A stretch of 64,000 bases of DNA from Liquidambar formosana (GCA_039720395.1 CM077826.1:35988790-36052789); one strand, 5' to 3'; positions 48,719 to 63,551 are shown, numbered from the stretch's first letter. A program made the numbers and translations. The notes: generated by a model from the sequence alone, not told the origin.

Positions 48719-49075
48719 TGTAATTAGGTCAACACGTGTTGATATAAGTTATGTTAGCACCACGCATTGAGGGTTGTACCCATACATTGGCCCAATGTAT
48801 CTCGTAATCTACTAATGCATAAGATACAACTCTCAATGCAGGTGTTGATATAAGTTATATCAACACGTGCTTACCTGATCATCATCTTATATATATACGG
48901 TTATGTTCCCATTAGTACATGTTGATATAAGTTATATCAACACCATGCATTGGGGGTTATACCCTTGCATTGGTCCTATGTACCTCATATCCCACTAATG
49001 CACAAAGTACAACTCCTAATGCGAGTGTTGATATAAGTTATATCAATATGTGCTTACCTCATCATCATCCTACAT
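48715..49075. mobile_element. Pair of hairpin MITEs, same family as 8161-8490
   Basis: Two units (about 48725-48880 and 48905-49070) each start near ACACGTGTTGATATAAGTTA or GTTGATATAAGTTATATCAA and end in a complementary TTATATCAACACGTGCTTAC-like sequence. Their inner CATTGGCCCAATGTA and TAATGCATAAGATACAACTC segments match the copies near 8.2 kb. (TA)n runs border them. Confidence 0.65.
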
Positions 49076-51419
49076 ATATATATAGATTATATGGGTTATC
49101 TAATATAATAGTGGGCTTCACAAAATATAAATTGAAAATAGATTATCTAAAAATTTGTATAAAGAATTGTGTACCCTATATCTCTATATAAAGAATTGTG
49201 TATGTTATAGCCCTATGCTAATCCTAGTTTCATGAGTGATCTAGAGAACAAGCGAAATTCTTATAAGAAACGGTTCTACTTCCACACTCACATAGGTAGA
49301 ATCCGTAGAGGATGCTTCTATAACATGACATCCCACTCAGAAGAGCTACATATTTTTTTTTTTTCAGAGATCAATAATCTCATCCTTATATTTGTTACAA
49401 ATTGATGCACCTACACCATAGGGATGGCACCAAGAGTATAAACTCCAATTGTGCATCTCATCACCAACTAACTCTGTGATTTATTTTTTCCTTCGAACTA
49501 GTTCTTAAGATCTCTAGTCCCCTGGATTGGGTATCCTCATAGGCGGTTTATATTCTATTGAATTTAATTGTCTCATCCCCTCAATGTAATCCAGATAATT
49601 TATCGATCTTACTATAGCATTTGATCATTGCCCCAATATGACTTCACAATATACCATTAATCTGGATTTTCCATCATAATATTTACATGGGCTTTGCCAA
49701 TTATGGCAATAATCTCAATTACAAATATAATAAGATAGGCGGTGATCAATCTCACATAAATATCTCATATAATAAATCACAAGACTTGCTTACTTCACTA
49801 GCTGAGGTCAAAGTTATAAGCTTCGCCTTCATGGTGGAAATAAGAGACCTGCACACAATATATATATTGAGAAAATATACTATCTCAAATCAAAGTATGC
49901 CCCCACTATACAATATAAAATAAAATAAAATAAATTGTTAATTGGGCTAATGCATTTTGAGCATTCATAGTTATGACATACCGGATAAGAACAATACTTG
50001 TTTTTATTCTCCCTAATAATAAGAGAAATAACACAAACATAATGTATATGGAAGGAATTTTATAACTCAAATAAACATACATTCTCATGCATATATGCTA
50101 GCACAATTCAAAATATAAAAATATTTAATTTGTAATTGAGGTGTGCTCACAAGAATTATATTCAAAATATATCAAATGATTTCATCATCCAACCAGACAA
50201 ATTCTCAGCCATCGTAATATGAACAACAAGAACTAGGCACTTTAATAAATGGTATAATGCACTAATAGACCATCATAATAGGACTTTGTTTTTTTTACCA
50301 TTTCAATATTGTGTTACACCGTCACCATCACTGGCAGAACCGCTGGCACTTAATTCAAACTCATATAATCATATTCAAATTGCCCAATATAATTTACAGA
50401 CCTAGAATCTACTTAATGGCTAAAATTTTATAAACATGAATACATTAATTACTGGTAATTAACCATAAGCAGTTAAAACGTATGGAAATAACATGACTGC
50501 AAAAAATTGTGACAAGATTTTCTCAAATTTATGTGAGACAAAACTATAATTTCTTGGAAAATGACGTGCCCAAAAACTCAAGGAAACCTTTTAAACTGGG
50601 CCAACCTAAAGATGTGTAAAGTAAGGAGCTATAGAAAAATCTAGCTTTTTCCCTTTTTTATTTTTTATTTTTTACACAGAATGCCTTTGCATTTCCAGAA
50701 GTCCTCATATTCCCACCTTTCAAAATCACCACAAAATTACAAAGACGAGCCACGCTGCACTATCAACAAAAATTCCTTGCCCAAATTTCAAATTTGATCA
50801 CCAATCCAGAAAAAGCCCAACAATAGATATAATATTTACCAATTGCTTAATTAGCCGGTAGCCACTACATGTAGATATGTCGGTAGGCATTTAAATAGAT
50901 CGACAAAACCAAATTTTCTGGGATTCTCAAAAATAAAACTCATATGACTTTCAATGACACTATTTATCTCTATGGTGAATCGTTTTAAAATTGTTGGGGA
51001 TTCAAAAGAAAAATCAGAAATAAAAATCACGACAAAAAATAATGACGAACCTATATTAAAGGAGAAGCAAAGTGGCGTGTGGGTTGAAGCCGTGTATCTT
51101 GTTATCTTTAAAACGATTCGCATCTCTGTGGAAGTAAGTCCGATGTAACAAGTTCACTAACATGTCATCCCTATGATACAACAAACCCAACCACATACGT
51201 TGTTCGCTCAACGAATCTGCACTATTCGATGAGCAAAAGTTTCACCAAAATACACCATTTCTTCTCCTGTATGAAACTCAAATGAAATTATGTATATGTG
51301 AAACATGAGGAATATGAATATATAACACACACATATATACATACATATATATATAGTCCCCTTCTTATGAGGTTAACCTAACTTAACTTTACGTTAGGTT
51401 ACCTTTCAAAACTCTATCT
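49076..51419. other. Intergenic, unclassified
   Basis: Short open frames only. Its mixed composition suggests old transposon-derived DNA, but no termini, target duplications or domains could be found. Confidence 0.45.
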
Positions 51420-51680
51420 CTGATTTTTATTTTTCAAAATCAACCGTGAAATTAGATCTATTTCATGTGAAGATTATGCATACCAAAAATCAAGTTGATC
51501 CGAGATTAAGAACTACTTCATTCATAAATGTCCAAAATGAGTGATTGTCATTGATTAAAAAAAATGTAATTTTTGGATCGAATAACAATCAGTGTCGGAT
51601 CAACTTGATTTTTGGTATGCATCACCTACATGATAAGGTTATCTAATCTAACAGTTTGTTTTGTAAAATATGAATGACAT
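51420..51680. mobile_element. Foldback MITE with a perfect 26-bp arm
   Basis: 51478-51503 is the exact reverse complement of 51595-51620 (starting GCATACCAAAAATC). Imperfect pairing continues outward through ATTAGAT / ATCTAAT to about 51420 and 51680. Confidence 0.65.
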
Positions 51681-52826
51681 GTATATATATAGCTTGCATG
51701 GAAGATAGATTGCCTTAGCTAAACAATGCTTGGAATATATAAAACCTCAAATTGGCATAACCGTAATGCTAGTAATAAAGCCTTTACGGCTAGCAAGCTT
51801 AATGCATAAACTAGTAACTTATGTGCCTTAAAGTATAATAAACATGTAACATAAATGGCTATTAGTATTTCAACGGCTAACTCACAATACCTCATATAAA
51901 TACATATATAACTCATATAAATTGTAATTCATGCCATAAAGTGGGTGTTTATCATCTACAACATATGCCAACCAATGGAATGCATTAAGTAGTAATTATC
52001 AATTAATCAAAATATATTATTTTTATTAAAATTATCCAACACAACTCTTAATAAATACTACTAATATAATTTGTATCAACATGTGTTGACCTAACTAAGA
52101 GCATAGTTGGCTTGATATGAGGCCTTGATATGAGGCAGGACAGGCAACCGCCAAGGCCCCCAATATTTAACAAAAAATGGGAGTTCCAAATTACAGAGTA
52201 ATTGTTATCTTTGTAGGTTAAAATAAAAATAAATAAAAATAAATAAAACATATTTATTTTAATAGCTAAATTAGTGAAGATCCCAACCAAAGATTAAGGG
52301 TACGTCTCAAGTAATTCCTAACCCAAGTCTATAGATAATCTGATTTTAGGAGTTCGCCTAAAGCCCCAAAAGACTCAAAATGTATATCTATATATATATA
52401 TATATATATCCCCCCGGCGCAATTAATCTTTCCTCCTGGTATTGGTCACCTGCAGCATAGTATTCAACAAGTGGCTCATAATAACCAAGGAGAAAAGCAA
52501 TTAATATTGATGGGACCAACCATCAAGATTCTTGGTTTGTTATGAGAGATACAGTATGTGAAAAACGGCTCACTAAATGAGTACTAGCTCAATCATACAT
52601 AATTATGTATTATCAAATCTCATGGGAGTTTCACCAAAACAAAAATCTCATGGGAAATTAAAGGGTCCAGCTGTGGCAAGGTTTGTCTTTGAAGGGAGTC
52701 GCAAACACTCACTGAACACTACACATGATTTTCGTTTGTGGGACTTGTTTTGGTCACTTTCACATTGTAGAAGGGGACGTTGGGTTTCTCCGAAAAGGTT
52801 AGGGGAAGATTTGTGGTACGGGTAAG

Positions 52827-53216
52827 AGGATCTCCAAGGGTACTAGTTATATTTTTGTTACTACTTTAGTTAGTAAAATGATATTTTTTAAATAGCTAAC
52901 TAGCTATTCAAGTGAGTATTCCAAGGGTACTAGTTATTTTTAATCTATTTCAAAATTTTTGTTAATAATCTTTCTTTTTTTAATTATTTGGTGGAGAGAT
53001 AAAAAGGGAATGATGCATAAAGAGAGGACAAGTGCCACTTTTTAGCTAAAAATAGTTTAGCTAGCGAATGTTCGCTTGCTAAATGTAGCTAGCCAAAATG
53101 AAGATAATTAAAATAGTTAGCCATATAGCTAGTCTTTGGAGAAGGAAAAAATTGTTTTGACTAACTAAAATAACTAAGGGGGTTTGGATAGCTAGCCCAT
53201 TGGAAATGCTCTAAAG
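52827..53216. mobile_element. hAT-like MITE
   Basis: The left end GAGGATCTCCAAGGGTACTA pairs imperfectly with the right end AGCCCATTGGAAATGCTCT. A second left-end-like segment (GAGTATTCCAAGGGTACTAG) begins at about 52914. Repeated TAGCTAGC-type words fill the interior. Ends of the GAGCATCTCC type are common in plant hAT-related MITEs. Confidence 0.5.
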
Positions 53217-54846
53217 GGGTAAGGTGTTGGGTGCGTGGTACAAAAAAAATATACTCTGTATAATATATTTTTTTAAAATAGTCACTCTCATTTCTTTAAA
53301 ATTTAATTTCCATTAGCATTTAAAACCAATTTCGGTGTTGTATTTGAAATTAACCAAATTTTACATGAATAGTATGAAAATGGTACAAATTTGAATTGAA
53401 AAATTTAAGAAAATGATAGTCATCATCACGTGAGTGAAAATTCAAAATAGTGATATTTCATGAATTCCTAAGAATTGATCTTATAACACCAATAGAAGTG
53501 ATGATTCCAACTTTTTAAAATATTCTAATTCAATGTAATAGATTTGTGGTTTCGATATATCCTATGTAAAATATCTTGAATTATTTAATTTCGAATTGGA
53601 CACCCAAACACACCCTCAATGTTTTTCATTAAATTGATCGAAGAAACGAATAGAAGAGTAGACCATCTTTTGTTGTTGTTTTCTTTTTTTTTTTTAAACA
53701 CACACATACTACACAAAAATGAGGAAGCCTATAGAACACATATGTAGTCAAAGTTGCTCAAGAGACGTCATCAATGAGAATAAGGCTAGGAGATCTTAGA
53801 GGAGATCCACAGCCATTACATCGCCAACATCTTCTAGCCAAATCAAAATTAGTAAGGTTTCGTGAGCTTTTATGATAAGAGGGAAGAGAGAAACAAAGAG
53901 GAGATCCACCTAAAATTTGAGAGGAGCTATCTTTTGCCATCGTTGCTTAACAACCATTGCTCCATCTAGCCGTCGTCGTTGCCATCATTGTTGTCATTCA
54001 ACCCTGCACCGCCGCCTTTTGGTTGCCGATGTGTTGAATCAAGGGCTAAACATGTGGTTTGATTCATGGCAAAGTGGTCTCATCTCGGCTAAGGCTAAAG
54101 ATGTTCATTGCCTTCGTTCAATCACTGCCGTCTTTTAGCCGGCGTGTTGAATCAAGGGTTGAAGACTAGTTTTTATTCCTTATTTTTGGTTTGTTTGTTG
54201 GCATATTTCTTCTTGCTTATTTTTATTAATAATATTTAGGTCTATAGCACATGATTGCGGACCCCTAAGGTGTCAACCTAGTTGGGATGGTAGTGGGTCT
54301 TTTGTTGAATCAAGTTAGGATTTGGTTTATGAATCACCCTTGTCCACCCAACCTAAGCTAAAGGTTGGTTTTTTTTTTTTTTTTTTTAATTGGTTGCATC
54401 AAAGCTTATTTTTTGAAACTTAAGTCAAAATAACTCCAAATCTGAAATTTATCTCAATTAAATGTAAATTTAACTTGAATTTTCCAAATCTGAAGTTCTA
54501 TTTATCTTGATTTAACCATGGCATTAATGATAACTTGATCTTTGGGTTTTGATGAAGTTCTTCTTCTTTCTCTGTTTTTTCTTTACTTTTCTTTTCCTTT
54601 TTTTCTTCTTGCTAGTTGTAGCATGACCTTGTCTTGAAATTAAATTTAAATTTTAACTTGAATTTTCCAGCTTTTAAGTTATTTTAACTTAATTTTTCAT
54701 GCAATGAACTTAACATTAACCTGATCTCTAGTGGATGAACTTATTTGTTTTTACCAAAAAAACAAAAAAGATGAGAAAATGAGTTTGGAACCTTGGTCTT
54801 GTAATGACAAAAGTTGAGTGAAATAGACACATACCTTAAAAAATAG

Positions 54847-55706
54847 GGGAAATTAGCGAAAAGTCTACTTTTATAGGACTTATAGAGGCATAAGTCTATG
54901 AAGCAAACTTATATAGCCATAAGTCTACTTTTAAGTAAAATGAGTTTACTTTTGTAACCATGGTAAATGCATAAAGTCAGGTTTACCCTTAAGTGTTATT
55001 TTTTGTTTTCAAATTTTAAAATGACATAACTTTTGATCTAGATATCGATTTCCAATAAAATTTATATATTTGAAATCTATTTGTCTAGTTTTTCAAAACA
55101 AGACCCATGATGAAAATAAAATTATGTATAAAAAAAAATAATTACATTGATTAAATATTTACATGTATCGGTTTTAAAATAAATAAACATGTAACTATTT
55201 TAATGTGGGTTCAATTTTGTACAATTTCCTATACAAAATTATTAAATTTATTAGATGTAACTATTGAATCAGTTAAATTGATGTGTTTGAAACTAAAAAT
55301 TTGTAAGATTTAAATATTTTGTGACTAAAATTCAATTACAATTGACTTAAAAGTAATTTTTTCATATAACTATTTTTCTGTGGGTTCAGTATATACTTCA
55401 GTTACAAATAGATGTTTGCCCAGATTTAATTAATTTTTTTTTTTTTTTGGGAAAAATTAAAAAAAAGACAGTTACATTGATTATATGTAACTTTCTAATA
55501 AAAATATTAAAATTATGTATAAAAAAATATTAAAAAAACAGTTACATTGATTATATGTAACTTTCTAAGAAAAACTTTTTGCTACATAATATGAAGGGGT
55601 AATATCGTCTGAAAATATCTAAGAAGGACTTTTGGTTAAATAAGATTTTATGATAGACTTATGGCTGTACAAGTCTAACTTTATGGACTTGTGGCCAAAA
55701 TCCCCA
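54847..55706. mobile_element. Candidate TIR element with internal direct repeats
   Basis: The left end GGGGAAATTAGCGAAAAGTC pairs imperfectly with the right end GACTTGTGGCCAAAATCCCC. CAGTTACATTGATTATATGT repeats at about 55470 and 55539. There is no clear TSD, so this is a tentative call, possibly a small non-autonomous MULE. Confidence 0.4.
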
Positions 55707-58700
55707 AAAAAACTATCGCTTTTAAGGAGATTGCTAGGCAGGCAAACAAGAGAAATTGTCGACTCCACATGCTTACTATCTTTGGACCAACAAATCCCGA
55801 GGAGAGTGGCCTTCATGAATAACAGCCTTCAAATTCAAGTCTGGCAGATCTCCTGATTTATGACAACCGTCTTGATTTGGTGGTAATTTACCATAACTAT
55901 AAAATAAATAACATGTCCATATATTTGAATCTAAGATCGTTCACTCAACCAGTAAGAAAAACACCACTAGAATATTGTTACGCTATTGAAAAATTAAAAT
56001 AAAAGTAGAAAATAAAAGTTCTCTAGAAGTAATTAGTTGATTTCATGATGGTGTAAACAAATGGAAGATATATTTAAACACGAAGCGATTACATGCGCCG
56101 TCATGCGAGTAATGCAGCATGAATCGCAACTAATAGGGGTAGGATCCATATCAATTATAAAGAATGTGGGGTTTGCTTCTTATTAGGGCCAGGTCATGCT
56201 GCAGTGCCGCACGATAGGTCATTAAGCATTTTCTTAATAGGAATACCTATCATACTGCAAACTTGTTTTATTTTCCTCTCATTGAGTACAACTGATTGCC
56301 TGTTACAACTGCATACTATTCAAATGTAGCTTGTAGGATCGCATTTTTTAAGAAGAAATAATTTGGTTTTAAATTTTTATTTATTATTTTATTATTTTTC
56401 TTTGTTGATGGAGAAAAAGGGCAAATAACCTCTTGGTTGCGAAGTGGTTTAAGATGTATTTGGGCACATGTAAATCCTCACCCAACACCCCTTAATATAA
56501 TTTCCTTTGATACTCCAAATTTGGCTTCACTTCTCTACTAATTTCTTATACAATCTAGCGGTACTTCCTCAAATGGCTTGTTTGATCTGAGGCCAAATTT
56601 CGAAGAAATAGAATCCCATAAGACTGCGCTTGGGAACGTCGATTTGGATTTGGGGTCTAGATTTGAAATTCATGGTTTTAAAATCTATAGATTTGAAATC
56701 CATGGATTTACATATTCATGGTTTGGATAAAATATTTTGAAGGAAGGAATTGAAATTATAGATTTCTAAAATCATTCTTTTATAATCTTATTTCCATACT
56801 AAAATTCATCCAAATGTACGGTTTGTCCTTCATGGAATGATAAATTTTCCTTGGCCAAAAAAATAAAAAATAAAAAAATATATACCCGCACGCGTATTCA
56901 CAACCTCACACAACATTTGTGTAGTTCATGTAAGGAAAACATTCACTAAATATGCTCTTTATTAATTTTCTTATGATTGACCAATAATTGCTGAGACTTA
57001 AAGGTAGAAAACCCAATACAATTCCTTACAACAATAATGTAATAACCAGAAACACCCCCCCCCCCAAAAAAAAACAAAAAAAAAAAAAAATTGCTACCAT
57101 TATTAAAACCCTAACTATTACAAAAATGATAGAGAAAAATCATGTCCTCTGTCTGCCCACATGGCCACAAGTAGATATTATGGTCTATTATGGTCTTGCT
57201 ACATTCCACATCCTCCAACATCTCAATAGATCAAGACAATTCTTAAGCTAACCGTGGTCTTCATAAGCAGCAATGATGCTATTCCACGAAATTTCATGCC
57301 TACACTTAATATATGTATATATTTCAATAAGTCTCAACATGCATTATTGAAGCTGAGCCAAACCCAGCTATTATTTTAGCAACCTGAGATGGAATCAATA
57401 AGGAGGTATGAAGAAATGGCTCTTTTCCATATCAAGATCTTTCTACCTCCTACGGTCCTGTATAGCCAAAAAAACACATCAAGACTTAAAACTTTAAAAT
57501 AAAATAAAAAATAAAAAAATTATCACCAAGAAAAATTGGATGAAACCCATTTAATTTCTGCAATAAAAGGAGGTCTCAACATCACCCCAAATTCCCCAAC
57601 ACATCGGGCAAAAAAAAAAAAAAAAACAAAACAAAACAAAAAAACAAAAAACAAAAACAACTTGAATCAATGATGATTGATGAGAGTGACCTCTCATTTA
57701 ACCAAACAACCACAACCAAATCACTCAATGTACAACACCCCAACATGAAAATTAAAATAAAATAAAATAAAATAAAAAAGTTATGGTTCATATCAAGATC
57801 CAAATCAAGTGAACAGTGGTGTGTGTATATTGAGTGATTTGGTTGTATGTTATGAGAAGAGCATTTGGCTCCAAAATATTTACTTGTCCTCATTATCACC
57901 TTATTAAAATAAATATACAAGTTTGTTATGATATTTTAAAATTTCAACATAAGAATCAACATATTATTCACAACCCACTCTCTGGTTTCAACCCATTATG
58001 AATTTCCAATGATAAAAACGAGTATTAAACACCAACACATAGTTCCAAGAGGATATTTATTTCCTCGACTGTATATCGATCCCAGTAACAAGACTAGTCA
58101 CTTTCCCAATCTTATTTTAAAAACAAAATAAAAGAAAAATACAAGGGATGTCCCAATCCCAATTCCCTAGCTAGTCCCTACCAATAAAATTGCAAAAAAA
58201 AAAACAAAAAAACAAAAAAAAAACAAACAAACATATTATAATTAAAATTAAAAAAAAAAATTTGAAATAGGGACATTGACATTAATATTGGGTGACAGTG
58301 AAGGGTCATGGAGCCCCACAGGCCCAATTTGTTCTACTTTCCGACTATAGAAGTTGTGACACATGTGGCGTGGCACATAAATGCCTTCCAGGGGCGACCT
58401 AGATTACGGAAAAAAGGGGGATAGAGATAAATTAGACAACATATACTCTACATTCCCTTAATGTGACATTCACTTTTATTCTTTAAATTCAAAACAAAGT
58501 AGGCTCTTTAACTTTCATATTAATTACTAGCTTTCCATTATCACATCTGCCAGAAGTGAATAGATTTTGTCCATATCTTTTAGCATTTTCCTAAAAATTC
58601 AATAACTTTTTAGAATGTAATTGATAGTTATGAATTACAAAGACTTTAAATTTCTGCTAGTGCTGGTTTGGAAAATCTAACTTAAAAATGAAAAACCTAG

Positions 58701-60677
58701 TGACAACCCTATGGAGGTTATATAGTGGTGCTGACTACTCAGTGATGTTCTTGGCAATTAAGGAATCTACTTAAGGGTGACTTAGTGGCAGTCTCTACTA
58801 CTCCCAGAATAAACCTTTTTGTTTGGTTAATCAAAATTTATTAGAAAGACTACAAATAAGGGAACAGAAGTCCTTCATTTTTCTGTTACTTTTAATCATC
58901 TAATAATAAGAAAGAAACTTCATCTTCTGAGGTGGAGAGAGTTTTTCTCTTCTTCTTTTTTTTTTTCTTTTTTTTCTTTCTTTTTTTTTTTTTTTTTCTT
59001 ATTGATCCCCCTGCTCATCCACGGGCTAAATTGGACCCTTATATATCCTTACAAAGTTCTAGCAAAACTTTCATCAAACACCTGAAGTGTATATTGAATT
59101 TGTCATTAGGAGTGTCCGATACCTTAGCTTCGATACCAGTATCAGTGTTAATAAAAGTTGTTTTACATCTAGGTTATATGACAATGCTAGTAATAAGCGT
59201 AACCATGATACAATTTTCAAGATCATGTTGAACCCATTCAAGCCAAAAGTTCAACAACAGCGAACATATTTGAACTCAGAACCCACCTTTTCTCACTACC
59301 CATTGATGTCTAATCACACCAAAAGGGGAATTTCCAGACAAAGTAAGAAAGAAGTAAACCCTTTGCAAGTAGAGGAAAGTAAGCAATGACGAAATCTTCA
59401 GATTGAGAAATTTACACACAAATAGAAGAGAATCTAGCATTAAAAATTTACAATATGTGTCACCATTGCCATTGCCATCACCGTAGCTGTCACTGTCACC
59501 GTTGCTGTTGTCATTGTTGTTGCCCTAGTCGGCCATCAAGGTAGGAGAGGTATACAAGAGAGAAAGTCGATACTTTGAAGGAGAATAGCGAGAATGTGAG
59601 AAATAGCCTCCTTGACATTGTCGATTTAGAGAATGTCGGGAATGAAGGTCAAGCATCAGGGTCGATCAGATCGTGGCTTCATTAGGATGGATTTGTAAAT
59701 AACGCCTATCAAGTGTTATTTCAAATCCCTAGAGTTGGAGCTCTCAAATCCGTAGGTGAATTTGTCCAAAATCCAAATCCTCAACTTTTTAGGACATCCA
59801 AACAAGAGCCCAAATCCAAATCCATCCCCACAAATCCCGGTTCCAAACATACCCTTAAAACAAGTATGCTATCGCTTAAAGGATTGGCCCAATATTTAAT
59901 ATTCACCCACTTTTTAAAACAAGTATGCTATCACTTTTAACCCAAAAAAAAAAAAAAAAGTATGCGAAAAAGTCAGCCGAGCAGGAGAAGTTTTGACAAT
60001 TTAATTAGCATATATAGTCCCCTGATTCAAATTTTTTTAACGCATCTGTAAAAAAATTTGATTGAAAAATTTCAGTTAAATTTTTTTAATTAGACTAACT
60101 TGTTTTACTAAACCTATGATTCAAGCCGTAACAATTAATGTAAGCATGGTCCTAACACGGTGAATTCTAATCCAAATGTTTGTACCAGACATCATTGAAG
60201 CAAACATCCTGGGAAAGGAGCCAAACCCGTAGTCTAATTAACAGGGCCACAATCCTTATTGGTTTAGCATTGGACCCAATATATTTCACGTGACTGTAGT
60301 CAGCAAAATCTTTTAAATCATGGTTGGCCCAACCTTTTTGTTCCCCAGGCTAGGCATGGTTTGTCCTACTCAAATTGGGTCGGAATAGCTCATGGCATGT
60401 GTATCCTCGGTAAGTCAAGGTATGGGCTCCACATATTGTCCTCACCGCCCAAGTTTAATTGAAAAAATGTACAATTGTCTTCTGAGCTAGGTGTCCCAAT
60501 AATTGATAATTTGGAGTATGGTGACTGTCATATCTTTTAAGCTTTGTATGTGTAGTTTATAATATGATGATGTGCCTTTTTTCTAGATGGGATGGGTGAC
60601 CCTTTTAAACTAGACAATAATTTAAGCTTTCAAAGAAAAGGTTAGACAAAGTCACGCATGAAGCTTTTACACAAACA

Positions 60678-60717
<40 letters not shown>

Positions 60718-61088
60718 ATAAATTAGCCTATCACGGTATAACGTAGGGAACTTTAAAGTCCGACTAGCTGGGGCACGTGATGAGACAATTATTTTTTCTA
60801 CTATTTGTAGGGGTAGAAAAATAATTGGAGTCAAATTGGGGGAAAATTTAAGAGTAGTGTTCAAGGGGACCAATTGTTTCAATCAGATTCTATTTAATTA
60901 TAAAAAATAGTAAAAGACAATTTGAAACAGTTTTAGGTATTTTATTTAATGGTGACTGGTGAGAGGCATAGACTTTCTTTGCATGTTTGCTCCTGAAAAA
61001 AAGTTTAGAGAGAAATGCTCTCGGTGCATGATGGAATTTCCATTTTTCAGCTGTCATACACCTTGTCTTTTCTTTGCATGTTTGCAAG
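55707..61088. other. Intergenic, no gene recognised
   Basis: Contains many A and T homopolymer tracts (for example about 57600-57660 and 58950-59000), a (TA)n run at about 60688-60713, and an imperfect CCATTG/GTCACC-type hexamer stretch at 59462-59526. Open frames are low-complexity artefacts. Confidence 0.5.
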
Positions 61089-61640
61089 TAGGCCTGTCAA
61101 TATATCAGATTTTGATCTGAATCCGATTCGAATCTGATCTGATTATTAGAATATGGTAAGAGAATTGTGATCCATTAATCTGTTAATAATCCGAATCCGA
61201 TAATCTATTAGTTAACGAATCAAACATGGACATTGCCTAATCCAATCCAATAAAAATCTAATCCGACAATTTAAATAATAGATTTTATTAATTATTAGTT
61301 TACCACATATCTATGGGTTTTATGAACATTATATAGTGAAAATGTTGAAATTTATCCTTAAATTTAAAATATATTTCATATGGTTATAAAAATTTTAAAA
61401 AACTCTAAATTTTTTTTTTCTCTAAAATTTATACCAATTTTTGTTATCTATACATATTGTGAGATTATCAGATCGGATCAGATTGGATTTTCGGATCGGA
61501 CATCTAAAAATAATAAATTCGGATATGGATTTGTATTTTATAAATCTGTCGGATTATTGGATAGGATCGGATCAAAGTTATTTATTATTTGATTCAGATA
61601 TACCATGATCTGGTCCAAATCCGACCCGTTGACAGGCCTA
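61089..61640. mobile_element. TIR element with TAGGCCTGTCAA ends
   Basis: TAGGCCTGTCAA at 61089-61100 is exactly complemented at 61629-61640. The inside is rich in ATCCGAT / GGATCGGAT words, giving extra inverted complementarity near both ends. It lies only three bases from the CACTA terminus. Confidence 0.6.
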
Positions 61641-61643
61641 TTT

Positions 61644-62130
61644 CACTATAAGAAAAACCACCTTTCACAACGTGCAAAATACATCGTGAATGGGTTTTCA
61701 CGACGCACATCCGCATGTCGTGTAGGGCCATGCCATAGAAAGTAAGGACATTTTAATGACGTGCATCGCGCGTTATAAAAAAGGTTTTAACGATGTGTTT
61801 TGTGCGTCGTAAAAACACATTAACGACGTGTTTAATGTGTCGTGAAAATATATACACGACGCAATGCACGTCGTAGTAGATGAATTAACATTGCACGTCG
61901 TAATAAATGAATTAACGACGTACATTACACGTCGTAATAGATGAATTCACAACGTACATTGCAAGTCATAATAAATACATTCACGATGTGCATCTTATGT
62001 CGTTAAAAACCTTTCCACGACATACATTAAACACTGTGAATAGATTAGCATTTGAGCTAAAAAAAAGTTTCCACGACATGGTTGCACATCATTTATAACG
62101 TACAACATGCATTGCATGCCGTGGATTTTA
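61644..62130. mobile_element. CACTA (En/Spm-type) transposon terminus with subterminal repeats
   Basis: CACTATAAGAAAA at 61644-61656 matches the plant CACTA TIR (CACTACAAGAAAA). It is followed by roughly ten short palindromic units such as ACGACGTACATTACACGTCGT-like words spaced 30-45 bp apart, as expected for subterminal repeats bound by the element's own TNPA-type protein. The opposite terminus is not in the window, so the element should continue beyond 64000. No transposase frame is recognised between 62130 and 64000. Confidence 0.75.
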
Positions 62131-63519
62131 TTTATTTATTTATTTAATAACGTACTTTGGATATCCTGTTTCCTGCTTTACTTTTCAAATTCCATATGTC
62201 TATCATTGCCCAACTCATAACAAATCATTCATCAAAATCATTTTTTCCTATATGCATTAATAATCTACAATTAACATCAACAAACAACTATATATCCATA
62301 TCTATAATTTGAATAAATTGAACCCGATTCAAAAAACATTCATACATTCATCAAGTTTAAGTATATTGTTTGTAAACTGTACTAATAAAATTTATAAGAA
62401 TGTCAAAATAAAGTTCAAAAAGAGAGAATGGGTTTTCACTGCTGCTGTCTCCCTGAAATAGCTAGCCTCCTCAATCTCAAAAACTAGAAGACTTGATAAG
62501 ATGCCTCCTCAACCTAATGTCATTGAAATGGAAAACAATATAATTTATTATTAGTAGTAAGAAATATTGGTAGATAAAGAAAACTACAGAAAGAAAAACT
62601 TGTATTCAATGGTTAATAAAATACAACATGTGCAAGACAACAATTGAGCAAACCTAAATTTTGAGAGATTCTAGGTAATGCAATAACATATGCAAGTCAC
62701 TTCAAAATATAGCAAAAGCTAAGGTGTAACACAAAAATCAATGAACTAAATTAAAGCACAAGGACGGCTTCATTTCTAATAAGTTGTGAATGGGAAATGT
62801 TGATCTCTTCTTGAAGAACATAGTGACAGTCAATCAACAAGTTCTCTCACGTAAATATGAAAAATTGGTAAGGCCATTTATGTTACATTTGCTAACATTA
62901 AATGGGAGATCCTGAGGGTTAAACTTGATGCCTAGAGGATATATTATGCCATATTTGGAATTTGTAATGTTCATCTCATGCCTTTACCTTTTAAAATTGC
63001 CTTCAAGCTTTAAGGGAATTATTTCTATACCTTTAAGCAATCTCTAGAGTGGAATAAAAGAGCATAAGAAGTCTAATTTTTTTTTCCTGAAGAACCCACC
63101 CTTGATATATAAGAATAGGAGTAAGAGGATGGCATTATATCATAGAAGCTTCAGAATGCATCAATTCTAAGAAAGCAGCAACCCTTAGTAGCAAAATAAA
63201 TAAATAAATAAACAAACATATGTGATAAACCTATGCATCACACATAGGTATTCATATTACTTCATTTCATGCAAAGTTCATAATTTTTTATTTTTCAAAG
63301 TAAAAAGGAGGTGCATGATTGGGACCTTGAATAGCAAATACTTGAGCAATCAACAGTAATTGTGCAGTAAGTATCATAAATTCAGATTAAGGAATTCAAT
63401 CCCTCACCTGTAAATACTCCAAATCAGACGTACTTTCAAAAATTAATGTGTAGAGCGACCTTAAACCTACATTAGGCAAACATATAATTAATTAGTCTTA
63501 CCCAAATAAAATAAACACT

Positions 63520-63551
<32 letters not shown>

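Noticed and set aside
50851..51148. Opposing open frames on both strands
   Set aside because: Neither has recognisable similarity, and mirrored frames of this length are common by chance.
57582..57920. 112-codon minus-strand open frame rich in Phe
   Set aside because: It is derived from A-rich homopolymer tracts on the + strand, with no gene-like composition.
58932..59389. Open frames following a long poly(T) tract
   Set aside because: The first begins with a Phe run translated from homopolymer, and neither contains a domain.
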